A stretch of DNA of 47,885 nucleotides from a virus: IMG/VR virus record IMGVR_UViG_3300049893_000411, positions 1-47,885 of that record; one strand, given 5' to 3'. The first letter of the stretch is position 1, and each line of letters starts with the position of its first letter. Below the pieces are notes generated by a model. It made no database searches. It had not been told where the DNA came from and worked only from the letters and a program-made list of their open reading frames with translations. Both the position numbers and the translations under genes were made by a program. Positions 17,721-25,557 of this stretch are shown here, one piece after another.

Positions 17721-18749
17721 ATGCCAGCGAATATTAAAGATATGCTAGATGCATTTAGTTCTGGCGATATGGACGCCGTTCAATCAGCATTTAACGACGT
17801 GATGGATGAAAAGCAACTTATTGCAATAGATGTTGTTCGTGATCACGTTGCTCAAAACATGTTCAAGACCGTAACTGGTGATCAGCAAACAGAAGAAACT
17901 GTTAATGAAGATGCAGGTACTATTAATGCATTATCAGCCCTTGGAGGAGTTTTGGCTGGTAGTGGATTGGCAGCAGTGGCACTTCCTCATATTCATGGTG
18001 CCATTAAACGTGCCCGTGAGCGACGTGAGCAGCTTAAGCATAAGAATGAGTGGCAGCAGCGGTTGCAGCAGCAGCAACAACGTAAGCTTGAGCGTGCTGC
18101 TAAAAAAGCTTCCTTAAAAACAGAAGAAACTGTTAATGAGGATACTCCTCCAATTGAACATCGCAGTCTTTATGCTAAGACTTATATGAAGCATGCTAAG
18201 ACCATATATGATGTTGATGCTGCCAAGAAGAAAGCATATTCTGAAGTGGCTAAGAAACATGGTGATTCTGCCGCTATTGCATTATTCAACTATCATAAGA
18301 ATAATAGCAACATGTCAGAAAGTGTTCAATTAGATGAAGGTAAGATGGCAGACCTTCATGCCGACATCTCACAACATCTCGATCCTCATATTGATGAATA
18401 CAAGAAGAACGGTGGTGCAGAACATCTTATGGGCAAGGCGGGACATGTGACAAAGAAGATTGCTGGTTTGCACAATTTGTCACACGAACATGCTAAATAT
18501 TTCGTACATCAATATCTCGATTCAAAGTTGACCGAAGATACTCTTCCAGCAAAGTTGGCCCCTAATAAACAAATTATGAATAAGCCAGTTGAACCAGAAA
18601 AGATGGGTGCTGAAAATACTTCACCGTTTGAAGGTGGGATTAAAAGAACGAAGAAGATTGCTGTAGCAGGAAAGTATGGTTATGAAGCATCTGCTGCTCG
18701 CCATCTTGCTAGAATGGGTTTACAAGCACAATTAAATAAGGCAAAGTAA
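17721..18749 (+). CDS. Putative prohead core (gp67/gp68-like) protein
   Basis: 342 residues with a very strong AAGGAGG Shine-Dalgarno site (17708-17714). The first ~45 residues (MPANIKDMLDAFSSGDMDAV, then FNDVMDEKQLIAID) match the look of T4-like prohead core proteins, which lie at this place between portal and protease. A Gly/Ala-rich hydrophobic stretch (LSALGGVLAGSGLAAVAL) is followed by a Lys/Arg/Gln-rich helical part. TEETVNED occurs twice, and a basic C-terminal third ends it. Candidate protease sites of the (I/L)-x-E type occur. Position and composition support a core role; the family is not certain. Confidence 0.55.
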   Translation: MPANIKDMLDAFSSGDMDAVQSAFNDVMDEKQLIAIDVVRDHVAQNMFKTVTGDQQTEETVNEDAGTINALSALGGVLAGSGLAAVALPHIHGAIKRARERREQLKHKNEWQQRLQQQQQRKLERAAKKASLKTEETVNEDTPPIEHRSLYAKTYMKHAKTIYDVDAAKKKAYSEVAKKHGDSAAIALFNYHKNNSNMSESVQLDEGKMADLHADISQHLDPHIDEYKKNGGAEHLMGKAGHVTKKIAGLHNLSHEHAKYFVHQYLDSKLTEDTLPAKLAPNKQIMNKPVEPEKMGAENTSPFEGGIKRTKKIAVAGKYGYEASAARHLARMGLQAQLNKAK

Positions 18750-18750
18750 A

Positions 18751-19185
18751 ATGACAGATGCAACAGTTTATTACCATAATAGATCACTAACTCGTGCCAT
18801 TGTTAAGATAGTTGGTGCGGCTAGTGCTGATACTGCAACTATTAACTTGAATGATGTTGTTCAGGTTGGTCAGTCAGGATTTTCAGGTGTTTCTGGATCA
18901 GGGTATAGTGGATTTAGTGGGTATAGATCAAGACTCAATATAACTCAACTTGCATGGTCTTGTGATGCTACTGGGGTTATTACTATTGTACGTAATAATC
19001 TTCTCGTCTATAAATTATTTGGTTCTGGTATGATGCCTTATGGATCAACAGAATTTCACGATTATCCTCTGGTTGTTACTTTCACTGGTACAGCCGGTGG
19101 AACTCTTGTATTAGAACTCAGCAAGGCTGATGGATATTCTCCTGTTTCTGGTCTTGCAGCTTACGGTTCAGGTGGTGCAGTATGA
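18751..19185 (+). CDS. Small structural protein with a short collagen-like segment
   Basis: 144 residues. Residues ~37-53 carry GQSGFSGVSGSGYSGFSG, the same triplet vocabulary as the fibres at 1-2986. The rest looks like an all-beta domain (AWSCDATGVITIVRNNLLVY, then GTLVLELSKADGYS). It is inserted between the core gene and the protease gene, a place where T4 has no such protein, and ends 4 nt into gene 21. A capsid decoration role is possible. Confidence 0.55.
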   Translation: MTDATVYYHNRSLTRAIVKIVGAASADTATINLNDVVQVGQSGFSGVSGSGYSGFSGYRSRLNITQLAWSCDATGVITIVRNNLLVYKLFGSGMMPYGSTEFHDYPLVVTFTGTAGGTLVLELSKADGYSPVSGLAAYGSGGAV

Positions 19186-19835
19186 AACTATTAACAGAAC
19201 TTTCTCACTCAGTTAAATCAGAAATTAACGAATCTGCTGGTCAGAAGAACTTTTATATCAAAGGTATCTTTGCTCAAGCGGTAAATCCAAACAGAAACTT
19301 CAGAGTTTACACGAAGCCTGTTTTGGAATCTGCTGTGACAAAGTTCATGTCATTGGTTCAAAGTAAACGGGCGTTGGGTGAACTTAATCACCCAACTGGT
19401 CCAACCATCAATCTTGATAGAGTTTCTCATATCATTGAGAACCTTGAATGGGATGGTGATAACGTATTGGGAGTGGCGAAGGTTATTGACACTCCTATGG
19501 GCAACATTGCACGTAAGATCATGGAAGCGGGCGCTCAACTTGGTGTATCTACAAGAGGAGTTGGTTCACTTCGCAAAATGAACAATGGTATTTCAGAAGT
19601 CCAAAATGATTACATTCTGAATACTATTGACATTGTTGGTGATCCATCAGCACATGATGCGTGGGTCCAAGGTATTCTTGAAGGAAAGGAATGGTTTATT
19701 GATGATGATGGTATCCTTCAAGAAAAGATGGTTAAGCGCATTAAACAAATCAAGAAGATTGATGAAGCACGTTTGTTGAAGGAGTTCAAATTATTCCTCG
19801 ACTCCGTTGCTACCTTAAGTGAAAACGGTCGTTAA
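19182..19835 (+). CDS. 21: Prohead maturation protease gp21-like
   Basis: 217 residues, near T4 gp21 (212). The conserved GELNHP supplies the catalytic His (H70) and GVSTRGVGS the catalytic Ser (S123) of this serine protease family. It sits inside the prohead, cuts scaffold, core and capsid proteins after (I/L)-x-E sites and then itself. A matching site, MLNE|AAP, is present in the capsid protein at 21005. The start overlaps the previous gene by 4 nt (ATGA). Confidence 0.92.
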   Translation: MKLLTELSHSVKSEINESAGQKNFYIKGIFAQAVNPNRNFRVYTKPVLESAVTKFMSLVQSKRALGELNHPTGPTINLDRVSHIIENLEWDGDNVLGVAKVIDTPMGNIARKIMEAGAQLGVSTRGVGSLRKMNNGISEVQNDYILNTIDIVGDPSAHDAWVQGILEGKEWFIDDDGILQEKMVKRIKQIKKIDEARLLKEFKLFLDSVATLSENGR

Positions 19836-19858
19836 TGGGTTAGTGAAAATCACGTTTA

Positions 19859-19866
19859 TATAAATA
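19859..19866 (+). promoter_or_regulatory. Perfect late promoter box TATAAATA before the scaffold gene
   Basis: Exact T4 late -10 consensus 26 nt before the scaffold ATG at 19892; AAGGAG follows at 19876-19881. It probably drives the scaffold and capsid genes, the most abundant late products. Confidence 0.75.
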
Positions 19867-19891
19867 CTACGCAATAAAGGAGTCAGATCAA

Positions 19892-20986
19892 ATGACAACA
19901 AAAACCCTAGAACAAAAAATTCGTGATGTGTTGTTAGCCGAAAGTGCTGAACAACCCACCGACCAAAACGACAAGGAATTTGAAACCTTGGGTGAAGGTA
20001 CGGCTGAAGAAGATAACGCAAAGATCAAAGCCAATCAAGGCAAGAAGCTTGAAAATGATGAAAGTGGTCTAGCTGATGCCAAGGCTGCTGACAGTGGTAA
20101 GGGTGATGGTCAGGATGAAAAAACAAAGTCAGACAATGCCAAGATTGAAGCTGGAAAGAGCAAGAAGCTTGGCAATGCCGTCAGTGAAGATAAAGATAAA
20201 GATGAAGATGATGATGATGAAGATGATGATGACGATAGTGATGATTACATGGAATCTGCACAGATTGCAAAACATGTAAATGCACTTTTCGAAGGTGAAA
20301 CTCTATCAGATGAATTCAAGAAGAAAGCCGAAACGATTTTTGAAGCGGCTGTAACCATGTGTGCTGATGCACGTATGGAACAAATTCAAAGAGATTTTGA
20401 TGACGCTCTCGTTAGCGTCGCAGAAGAAGTTAGAAACGATCTTATCGGTCAAATTGATGGACTGCTCGATTCATTAATCGAGAAATGGGTAGCCGACAAC
20501 GTTCTAGCACTAGAAAGTGGAGTCAAGAGTGAGGTACTTGAAAACTTTGTTGATGGACTGAAGGACTTGTTCAAGGAAACATACATTGAAATTCCAGAAG
20601 AAAAACTCGACCTACTTGATGCACAAGCAGCGCAAATTGCTGAACTTGAAGAAGCAATGATGGATATGCACGAAGTAAACGAAGCATTAGCCGAAGCTGT
20701 TATTCAAGCTACAAGCAAGAGAATTCAAGAATCAGTTGGTGAAAACCTTACTGATGTTGAATTTGAAAAGTTTGCTGGATTGTGTGAAGGTATTGAATTC
20801 GAGACAGAAGAAACGTATGAGGAAAAGCTAAAGACATTGCTCGATAGTTATTTCCCAAAGAGCAAAGGAACCAGTGTAGTAATTGGCGAAAGCGATACAC
20901 CAGTAAAGCCTGAAGTGGAAACACATAAGACTCCATCTGTTGTTGAACAATACGCTGCTGCACTAAAGAGTCCGTCATTATTCTAA
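19892..20986 (+). CDS. 22: Prohead scaffold protein gp22-like
   Basis: 364 residues and strongly acidic, with an Asp/Glu run around residues 105-120 and two similar blocks containing AKIKANQGKKLEND and AKIEAGKSKKLGN. The C-terminal half is mostly helical (AQAAQIAELEEAMMDMHEVN). Position between protease and capsid genes, acidity and helix content match the T4 scaffold, which assembles the prohead core and is degraded to small peptides. ALKSPSLF at the C-terminus resembles the capsid-binding tail. Confidence 0.85.
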   Translation: MTTKTLEQKIRDVLLAESAEQPTDQNDKEFETLGEGTAEEDNAKIKANQGKKLENDESGLADAKAADSGKGDGQDEKTKSDNAKIEAGKSKKLGNAVSEDKDKDEDDDDEDDDDDSDDYMESAQIAKHVNALFEGETLSDEFKKKAETIFEAAVTMCADARMEQIQRDFDDALVSVAEEVRNDLIGQIDGLLDSLIEKWVADNVLALESGVKSEVLENFVDGLKDLFKETYIEIPEEKLDLLDAQAAQIAELEEAMMDMHEVNEALAEAVIQATSKRIQESVGENLTDVEFEKFAGLCEGIEFETEETYEEKLKTLLDSYFPKSKGTSVVIGESDTPVKPEVETHKTPSVVEQYAAALKSPSLF

Positions 20987-21004
20987 TAAGAGGAGTTATA
21001 ACAA

Positions 21005-22384
21005 ATGACTACTACCCCACAACAACTACTTGAAAAGTGGAAACCCGTTCTCGATAGCGAAGACGTTGCTCCTATTAAGGACCGCTATCGTCGTATGGTT
21101 GTTGCCCGTCTCTTGGAAAACCAAGAAGCTGACAACGTTAATCAACGTCAAATGCTTAATGAAGCTGCACCTGCCAACATTACTGGTAACGTCGATAAGT
21201 ACGATCCAGTTTTGATCGGTTTGGTCCGTCGTTCAATGCCGTTGCTTTTGGCTTACGACGTTTGCGGTGTTCAACCTATGGCATTGCCTACCGGCCTTGT
21301 CTTTGCGTTGAAGAGCCGTTACGTTGACAATGCAACGCTATCAGACGCAACGGAAGCTTTGTTCAATGAAGCTGACAATGCTTACTCTGGTGATTACACC
21401 ACGAACCCGGGTGATGGTGCTGGCGTTACCCCTTCACAATGGGCCAGTGGTTCAGCAGGTACTTCACCTGTTGATAGTACCGTCGGTCTTGATCCTTGGG
21501 ATGGTTCACCCGGCTTCGTAGCTGGTGGTGGCCCAACTGGTGCCGGCGCAAAAGGTGGCGCAATGTCAACAACCAAGGCAGAAGGTGTAACACCTGCTGA
21601 AATGGGCTTCACCATTGAAAAGCACTCAGTTACTGCTGCAAGCCGTGCTTTGAAGGCTGAATACTCAATCGAAATGGCACAAGACCTTAAGGCTGTTCAT
21701 GGTCTTGACGCTGAAAGCGAATTGAGCAACATCCTTTCAAGAGAAATCTTGGTCGAAATCAACCGTGAAGTTGTTCGTACCATGATGAAGATTTCAAAGA
21801 CTGGTTCAGACAGCACTACAACTCCGGGTACATTCGACCTTGATGTTGATGCCAATGGCCGTTGGTCAGTTGAACGCTTCAAAGGCTTGATCTTCAACAT
21901 TGAACGTGATGCAAACCGTATCGCTCAAACAACCCGTCGTGGTAAGGGTAACTTCATCATCTGTTCTGCCGACGTAGCATCTGCTCTCGTCATGACAGGT
22001 CTGTTGTCATATACCCCTGCGATCCAAGCTAACCTTGAAGTTGACCAATCAGCAACTACCTTCGCCGGTGTGTTGAATGGACATTACAAGGTCTACGTTG
22101 ATCCATATCTTGCTCTTGGAGCATCATCAGCTCACTACTACATGGTAGGTTACAAGGGAACTTCTCCTTATGACGCAGGTATGTTCTACTGCCCATACGT
22201 TCCATTGCAACTTCTCCGTGCTGTTGATCCTAACACCTTCCAACCAAAGATCGGTTTCAAGACTCGTTACGGCTTGATCGGAAACCCATTGGCCGGTTTG
22301 GATGCTGACTCAGCAAATAACGTTGGTTTGGCCGCTGGTAAGAACGCTTACTATCGTCTATCAAAGGTTGCTAACCTAACCTAA
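21005..22384 (+). CDS. 23: Major capsid protein gp23-like
   Basis: 459 residues. T4 gp23 landmarks are the N-terminal delta sequence ending MLNE, the likely gp21 cleavage point after Glu53 before AAPANITGNVDKYDPVLI, then RRSMPLLLAYDVCGVQPM and near the end YCPYVPLQLLRAVDPNTFQP followed by KTRYGLIGNP. It has the HK97 fold and forms the hexameric shell. The Gly/Pro-rich insert around 135-195 (PWDGSPGFVAGGGPTGAGAK) marks the variable region. Codon use is more GC-rich in third positions than in neighbours, as expected for a very highly expressed gene. A strong terminator follows. Confidence 0.94.
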   Translation: MTTTPQQLLEKWKPVLDSEDVAPIKDRYRRMVVARLLENQEADNVNQRQMLNEAAPANITGNVDKYDPVLIGLVRRSMPLLLAYDVCGVQPMALPTGLVFALKSRYVDNATLSDATEALFNEADNAYSGDYTTNPGDGAGVTPSQWASGSAGTSPVDSTVGLDPWDGSPGFVAGGGPTGAGAKGGAMSTTKAEGVTPAEMGFTIEKHSVTAASRALKAEYSIEMAQDLKAVHGLDAESELSNILSREILVEINREVVRTMMKISKTGSDSTTTPGTFDLDVDANGRWSVERFKGLIFNIERDANRIAQTTRRGKGNFIICSADVASALVMTGLLSYTPAIQANLEVDQSATTFAGVLNGHYKVYVDPYLALGASSAHYYMVGYKGTSPYDAGMFYCPYVPLQLLRAVDPNTFQPKIGFKTRYGLIGNPLAGLDADSANNVGLAAGKNAYYRLSKVANLT

Positions 22385-22428
22385 TAGCACTCCTGCCAAA
22401 GAATAAGTAGAACAAAAGGCAGATGATC

Positions 22429-22458
22429 AGAGGGCGAACTTCGGTTCGCCCTCTTTTT
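22429..22458 (+). terminator. Strong rho-independent terminator after the capsid gene
   Basis: An 11-bp perfect stem (AGAGGGCGAAC with GTTCGCCCTCT) closed by the very stable TTCG tetraloop and followed by TTTTT. It ends the head operon. Confidence 0.9.
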
Positions 22459-22486
22459 CTCCCTCTCAGAAACACCCTATCCAAAT

Positions 22487-22515
22487 TTGATTTTTTATTT
22501 CATAACTGGTATAAT
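22487..22515 (+). promoter_or_regulatory. Sigma70-type promoter for the ribonucleotide reductase
   Basis: TTGATT and TATAAT separated by exactly 17 bp, 50 nt before the reductase ATG, with AGGAG at 22555-22559. This is a host-polymerase early or middle-type promoter, not a late box. Confidence 0.75.
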
Positions 22516-22565
22516 TAGTTATGTGAGTATAGCTATTTTTGCAAGAACAATAACAGGAGTTTTCT

Positions 22566-24419
22566 ATGGATGTGACTCAATCCGTTCTAAGTCAGATTGT
22601 CGTTTTCAACAAATACGCAAAATACATTCCTGAAATTAACAGACGTGAGTCTTGGGAAGAATTGTGTGAGCGCAATGCGGCAATGCATATCAAAAAGTTT
22701 CCGGCACTAAAAAAGGAAATTCAACAGGTTTATAAGAAGTATGTTTTAACAAAGAAGGTTCTGCCATCAATGCGGTCGATGCAGTTTGGTGGTGTTCCTA
22801 TAGAGATTTCAAATTCACGGATTTTCAATTGTGCATACATGCCAATGGATCATCCGTTTGCTTTTGCAGAATTGATGTTTTTGTTGTTGGGTGGTTCGGG
22901 TGTTGGTTACTCAGTTCAACATCGTCATATTGACAAAATGCCTGTTATCATAGGTCCAACAGAAAAACCAAGACGATTTTTGATTGGTGATAGTATCGAA
23001 GGTTGGGCTGATTCAGTTAAGGTTTTGATTAAGGCTTATACCCAAGGAAAGTCTGATCCAGTTTTTGACTTTCGTGACATTCGCCCAAAAGGTGCAAGGT
23101 TAGTTACAAGTGGTGGTAAGGCACCCGGTCCCGATCCATTACGTATTTGCTTGGACAAGATTCGTTCAGTATTGAATGGTGCTATTGGTCGTAAACTATT
23201 TTCAATTGAAATACATGACATCAATTGTCACATAGCTGATGCAGTTCTATCAGGTGGTATTCGTCGTGCTGCAATGATCTGTGGATTCGATTTCGATGAC
23301 ATGGATATGTTGACTTGCAAAGTTGGTGATTGGTGGGAATTGAATCCTCAACGTGGTCGTGCAAACAACAGTGTTGTATTGAAGCGAGATGAAATCAATG
23401 AGGAATACTTCTTCAAGTTGTGGGAAATGGTTCAAATGTCGGGTTCTGGTGAACCCGGATTCTACTGGACGAATGACGAAGATGTGTTTACGAACCCATG
23501 TGTAGAGATTTCTCTCTATCCATTCCAGTTTTGTAATCTCACGGAAATCAATGGTTCAGATATTGAATCTCAAGAGGAATTTGAAGAAAGGTGTAAGGCA
23601 GCAGCGTTCATTGGAACACTACAAGCTTCATATACTGATTTTCATTACCTTCGCAATAAGTGGAAAGAGCAAACTGAAAAGGAATCACTGATCGGTGTTG
23701 GAATCACAGGTATTGCATCTGGTTCTGTTCTTAAGCTTGATATGACAAAAGGTGCAGAGGTTGTAAAGGCAGAGAATGAAAGGGTTGCCGGAATTATAGG
23801 CATTCCCGTTGCTGCTAGAACAACTTGTGTGAAACCGTCTGGAACTACAAGTCTTGTTGTTGGTTCTTCATCTGGTATTCATGCTTGGCACAATCCTTAT
23901 TATCTACGCCGTATGCGTCTTGGTAAGAATGAATCTCTTTACAAATACATGATCGAGCAGTTCCCTGAGTTGATTGAAGATTGTTTCTTCAAGCCTCACT
24001 TGGAAGCTGTCCTTTCGATTCCACAGAAGGCTCCAGAAGGTTCTATTTTCAGAAACGAAAGTGCTTTGCATCTGTTGAATCGTGTTAAGAAGGTGAATGA
24101 AGAATGGGTTAAAGCTGGTTATCGTTCAGGTGCGAATCATCATAATGTTTCTTGTACGATTTCAATCAAACCTAATGAATGGGAACGGGTTGGTAAGTGG
24201 ATGTGGGAGAATAAGAATTCATATAACGGAATTGCTGTCCTACCTTATGATGGAGGAACTTACATTCAGGCTCCATTTGCTGATTGTACTGAAGAAGAAT
24301 TCAACCGTTTAGTTCCATTCTTACATGATATTGATCTAACCAAAGTTAAGGAAGAGGAAGATTCAACCAAGCTTACAGATCAGGCCGCTTGTGCTGGAAA
24401 TCTCTGCGAGGTTGTATAA
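22566..24419 (+). CDS. nrdJ: Class II (adenosylcobalamin-dependent) ribonucleoside-triphosphate reductase
   Basis: 617 residues. It reduces ribonucleotides to deoxyribonucleotides using a thiyl radical generated from coenzyme B12. The cysteine set matches Lactobacillus-type RTPR: C89 in FNCAYMPMD, C312 in NPCVEI (radical Cys with N310 and E314) and C323 eleven residues later, plus a C-terminal redox pair C609/C614 in CAGNLC spaced like the shuttle cysteines of that enzyme. LLLGGSGVGYSV and CVKPSGTTSLVVGSSSG are further family blocks. No class I nrdA/B or thioredoxin gene is visible nearby. The enzyme works without oxygen or a small subunit but needs host B12. It has its own promoter. Confidence 0.92.
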   Translation: MDVTQSVLSQIVVFNKYAKYIPEINRRESWEELCERNAAMHIKKFPALKKEIQQVYKKYVLTKKVLPSMRSMQFGGVPIEISNSRIFNCAYMPMDHPFAFAELMFLLLGGSGVGYSVQHRHIDKMPVIIGPTEKPRRFLIGDSIEGWADSVKVLIKAYTQGKSDPVFDFRDIRPKGARLVTSGGKAPGPDPLRICLDKIRSVLNGAIGRKLFSIEIHDINCHIADAVLSGGIRRAAMICGFDFDDMDMLTCKVGDWWELNPQRGRANNSVVLKRDEINEEYFFKLWEMVQMSGSGEPGFYWTNDEDVFTNPCVEISLYPFQFCNLTEINGSDIESQEEFEERCKAAAFIGTLQASYTDFHYLRNKWKEQTEKESLIGVGITGIASGSVLKLDMTKGAEVVKAENERVAGIIGIPVAARTTCVKPSGTTSLVVGSSSGIHAWHNPYYLRRMRLGKNESLYKYMIEQFPELIEDCFFKPHLEAVLSIPQKAPEGSIFRNESALHLLNRVKKVNEEWVKAGYRSGANHHNVSCTISIKPNEWERVGKWMWENKNSYNGIAVLPYDGGTYIQAPFADCTEEEFNRLVPFLHDIDLTKVKEEEDSTKLTDQAACAGNLCEVV

Positions 24420-24422
24420 ATA
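24415..24422 (+). promoter_or_regulatory. Perfect late promoter box TATAAATA overlapping the reductase stop
   Basis: Exact consensus containing the TAA stop of the reductase gene. Transcription would start about at the ATG of the 24429 gene, so if used it would serve the tube-fold gene at 24649 and those after it rather than 24429. Confidence 0.5.
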
Positions 24423-24428
24423 TAGAAT

Positions 24429-24689
24429 ATGGAAAACACAGAACTTCGTCGTAAATTCGACCAAAAAACCATTCCTCAAGATTTGCCTGATCTTGTAACG
24501 AACAAGGACACTCATATTCGTGAGGACTTCACCAAAAGAGAAACTGCTGTTTTTGCAGCAGAGTGGCTTTTGGAACGTGGCTATATTTTAGCAGAAGGTG
24601 AACATGATCTTCATGAAGTTCTAATCAACAAATTCTATGAGGCCAATTATGGCGACGAAAACAATAGATTGCTCCGGGATAACGGTTAA
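24429..24689 (+). CDS. Hypothetical small protein
   Basis: 86 residues, charged and probably helical (KRETAVFAAEWLLERGYILA). No motif or family recognised. Its ATG lies 9 nt after the reductase stop with no clear Shine-Dalgarno site, and its end overlaps the next gene by 41 nt in another frame. Kept because the frame is open, the composition is protein-like and the spacing is tight. Confidence 0.5.
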   Translation: MENTELRRKFDQKTIPQDLPDLVTNKDTHIREDFTKRETAVFAAEWLLERGYILAEGEHDLHEVLINKFYEANYGDENNRLLRDNG

Positions 24690-25110
24690 ACTATTACAAC
24701 CTACCAATTATGAACTTGTATTTGGTAGGTTGCCCAATACCGTTTTTGCATGTCAGGAAGTAACTCCTCCAGATGTAACTTTTGGTACGGCGACCGCTGC
24801 GTTCTCGGCACATGATGTTCACCTTGAAGGCGAAAAGCTTACCTTTGGAACATTCAAGGCAAAGGTGTTGCATGATGAACAACTCAGTTCATATTTTGAA
24901 CTTTATAACTGGATGAAACAAATTTCAGTCTTGGGTGCTCATGCGGAATATACATCAGATTGTCACCTGTACCTTGGTTCAAGACGATTCTATATGGAAG
25001 GTGTTTATCCTACTGCTCTTCTTAATTCTGTGTTTTCATCAATCTTATCTGATACTCCACCGATGACCTTTGATGTAGAGTTTCAGTTCATTAAGTATGA
25101 CTTATATTGA
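24649..25110 (+). CDS. Tail-tube-fold protein, possible baseplate/tube initiator
   Basis: Start taken at ATG 24649 (MATKTIDCSG), which has GAGG 7 nt upstream; the in-frame ATG at 24637 has none. 153 residues. The pattern of beta strands, EGEKLTFGTFKAKVLHDEQL, then ELYNWMKQI, and the ending TPPMTFDVEFQFIKYDLY resemble the phage tube fold shared by gp19, gp48 and gp54 of T4. It could be a tube-initiating baseplate protein. Its position next to recombination genes, away from the tail module, is unusual, so the call is tentative. Confidence 0.45.
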   Translation: MATKTIDCSGITVKLLQPTNYELVFGRLPNTVFACQEVTPPDVTFGTATAAFSAHDVHLEGEKLTFGTFKAKVLHDEQLSSYFELYNWMKQISVLGAHAEYTSDCHLYLGSRRFYMEGVYPTALLNSVFSSILSDTPPMTFDVEFQFIKYDLY

Positions 25111-25119
25111 AAGTTGACC

Positions 25120-25557
25120 ATGACATTAGAGAATGTGAAGAATGAATGGAAAGAAGATACACGAATAGATCAAACCAAACTCAACGATGAAATAGTCAAG
25201 ACGCCTAGGCTTCATGCAAAGTATCTTGACTATTTTATTATAGGCCGGGCAAAACGTTCTGAACTGATCAAGAAAATCAATATCGAAAAGAATTTCAAGC
25301 GTAAATACTATCGTGGTGAGTTAACTAAAGAGGAACTTCTCGAACGTGCGTTACCACAATGGCAAGGCTTAAAGCCAAGTGCATCTGAACTGAAAGACCT
25401 ATTTGATCAAGACCCTGATATTTGTGAGTTAAATCAGAAGCTTGATTATTGGAACATCTACGTTGAAACAATCGAATACATTATGAAAAGTATTGGGTCT
25501 AGGGGATATGATCTACGTGCATTGTTTGAGTTAAGAAAATTTGAATCTGGAGCATAA
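25120..25557 (+). CDS. uvsY: Recombination mediator UvsY-like
   Basis: 145 residues from ATG 25120; the upstream in-frame TTG at 25114 is less likely. UvsY landmarks are IDQTKLNDEIVKTPRLHAKY near the N-terminus, the basic linker EKNFKRKYYRGELTKEELLE and the helical C-terminus LDYWNIYVETIEYIMKSI. UvsY helps load the UvsX recombinase on gp32-coated single strands. The next gene, uvsW, starts on the last base of its stop, as in T4 where uvsW and uvsY are neighbours. Confidence 0.88.
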   Translation: MTLENVKNEWKEDTRIDQTKLNDEIVKTPRLHAKYLDYFIIGRAKRSELIKKINIEKNFKRKYYRGELTKEELLERALPQWQGLKPSASELKDLFDQDPDICELNQKLDYWNIYVETIEYIMKSIGSRGYDLRALFELRKFESGA

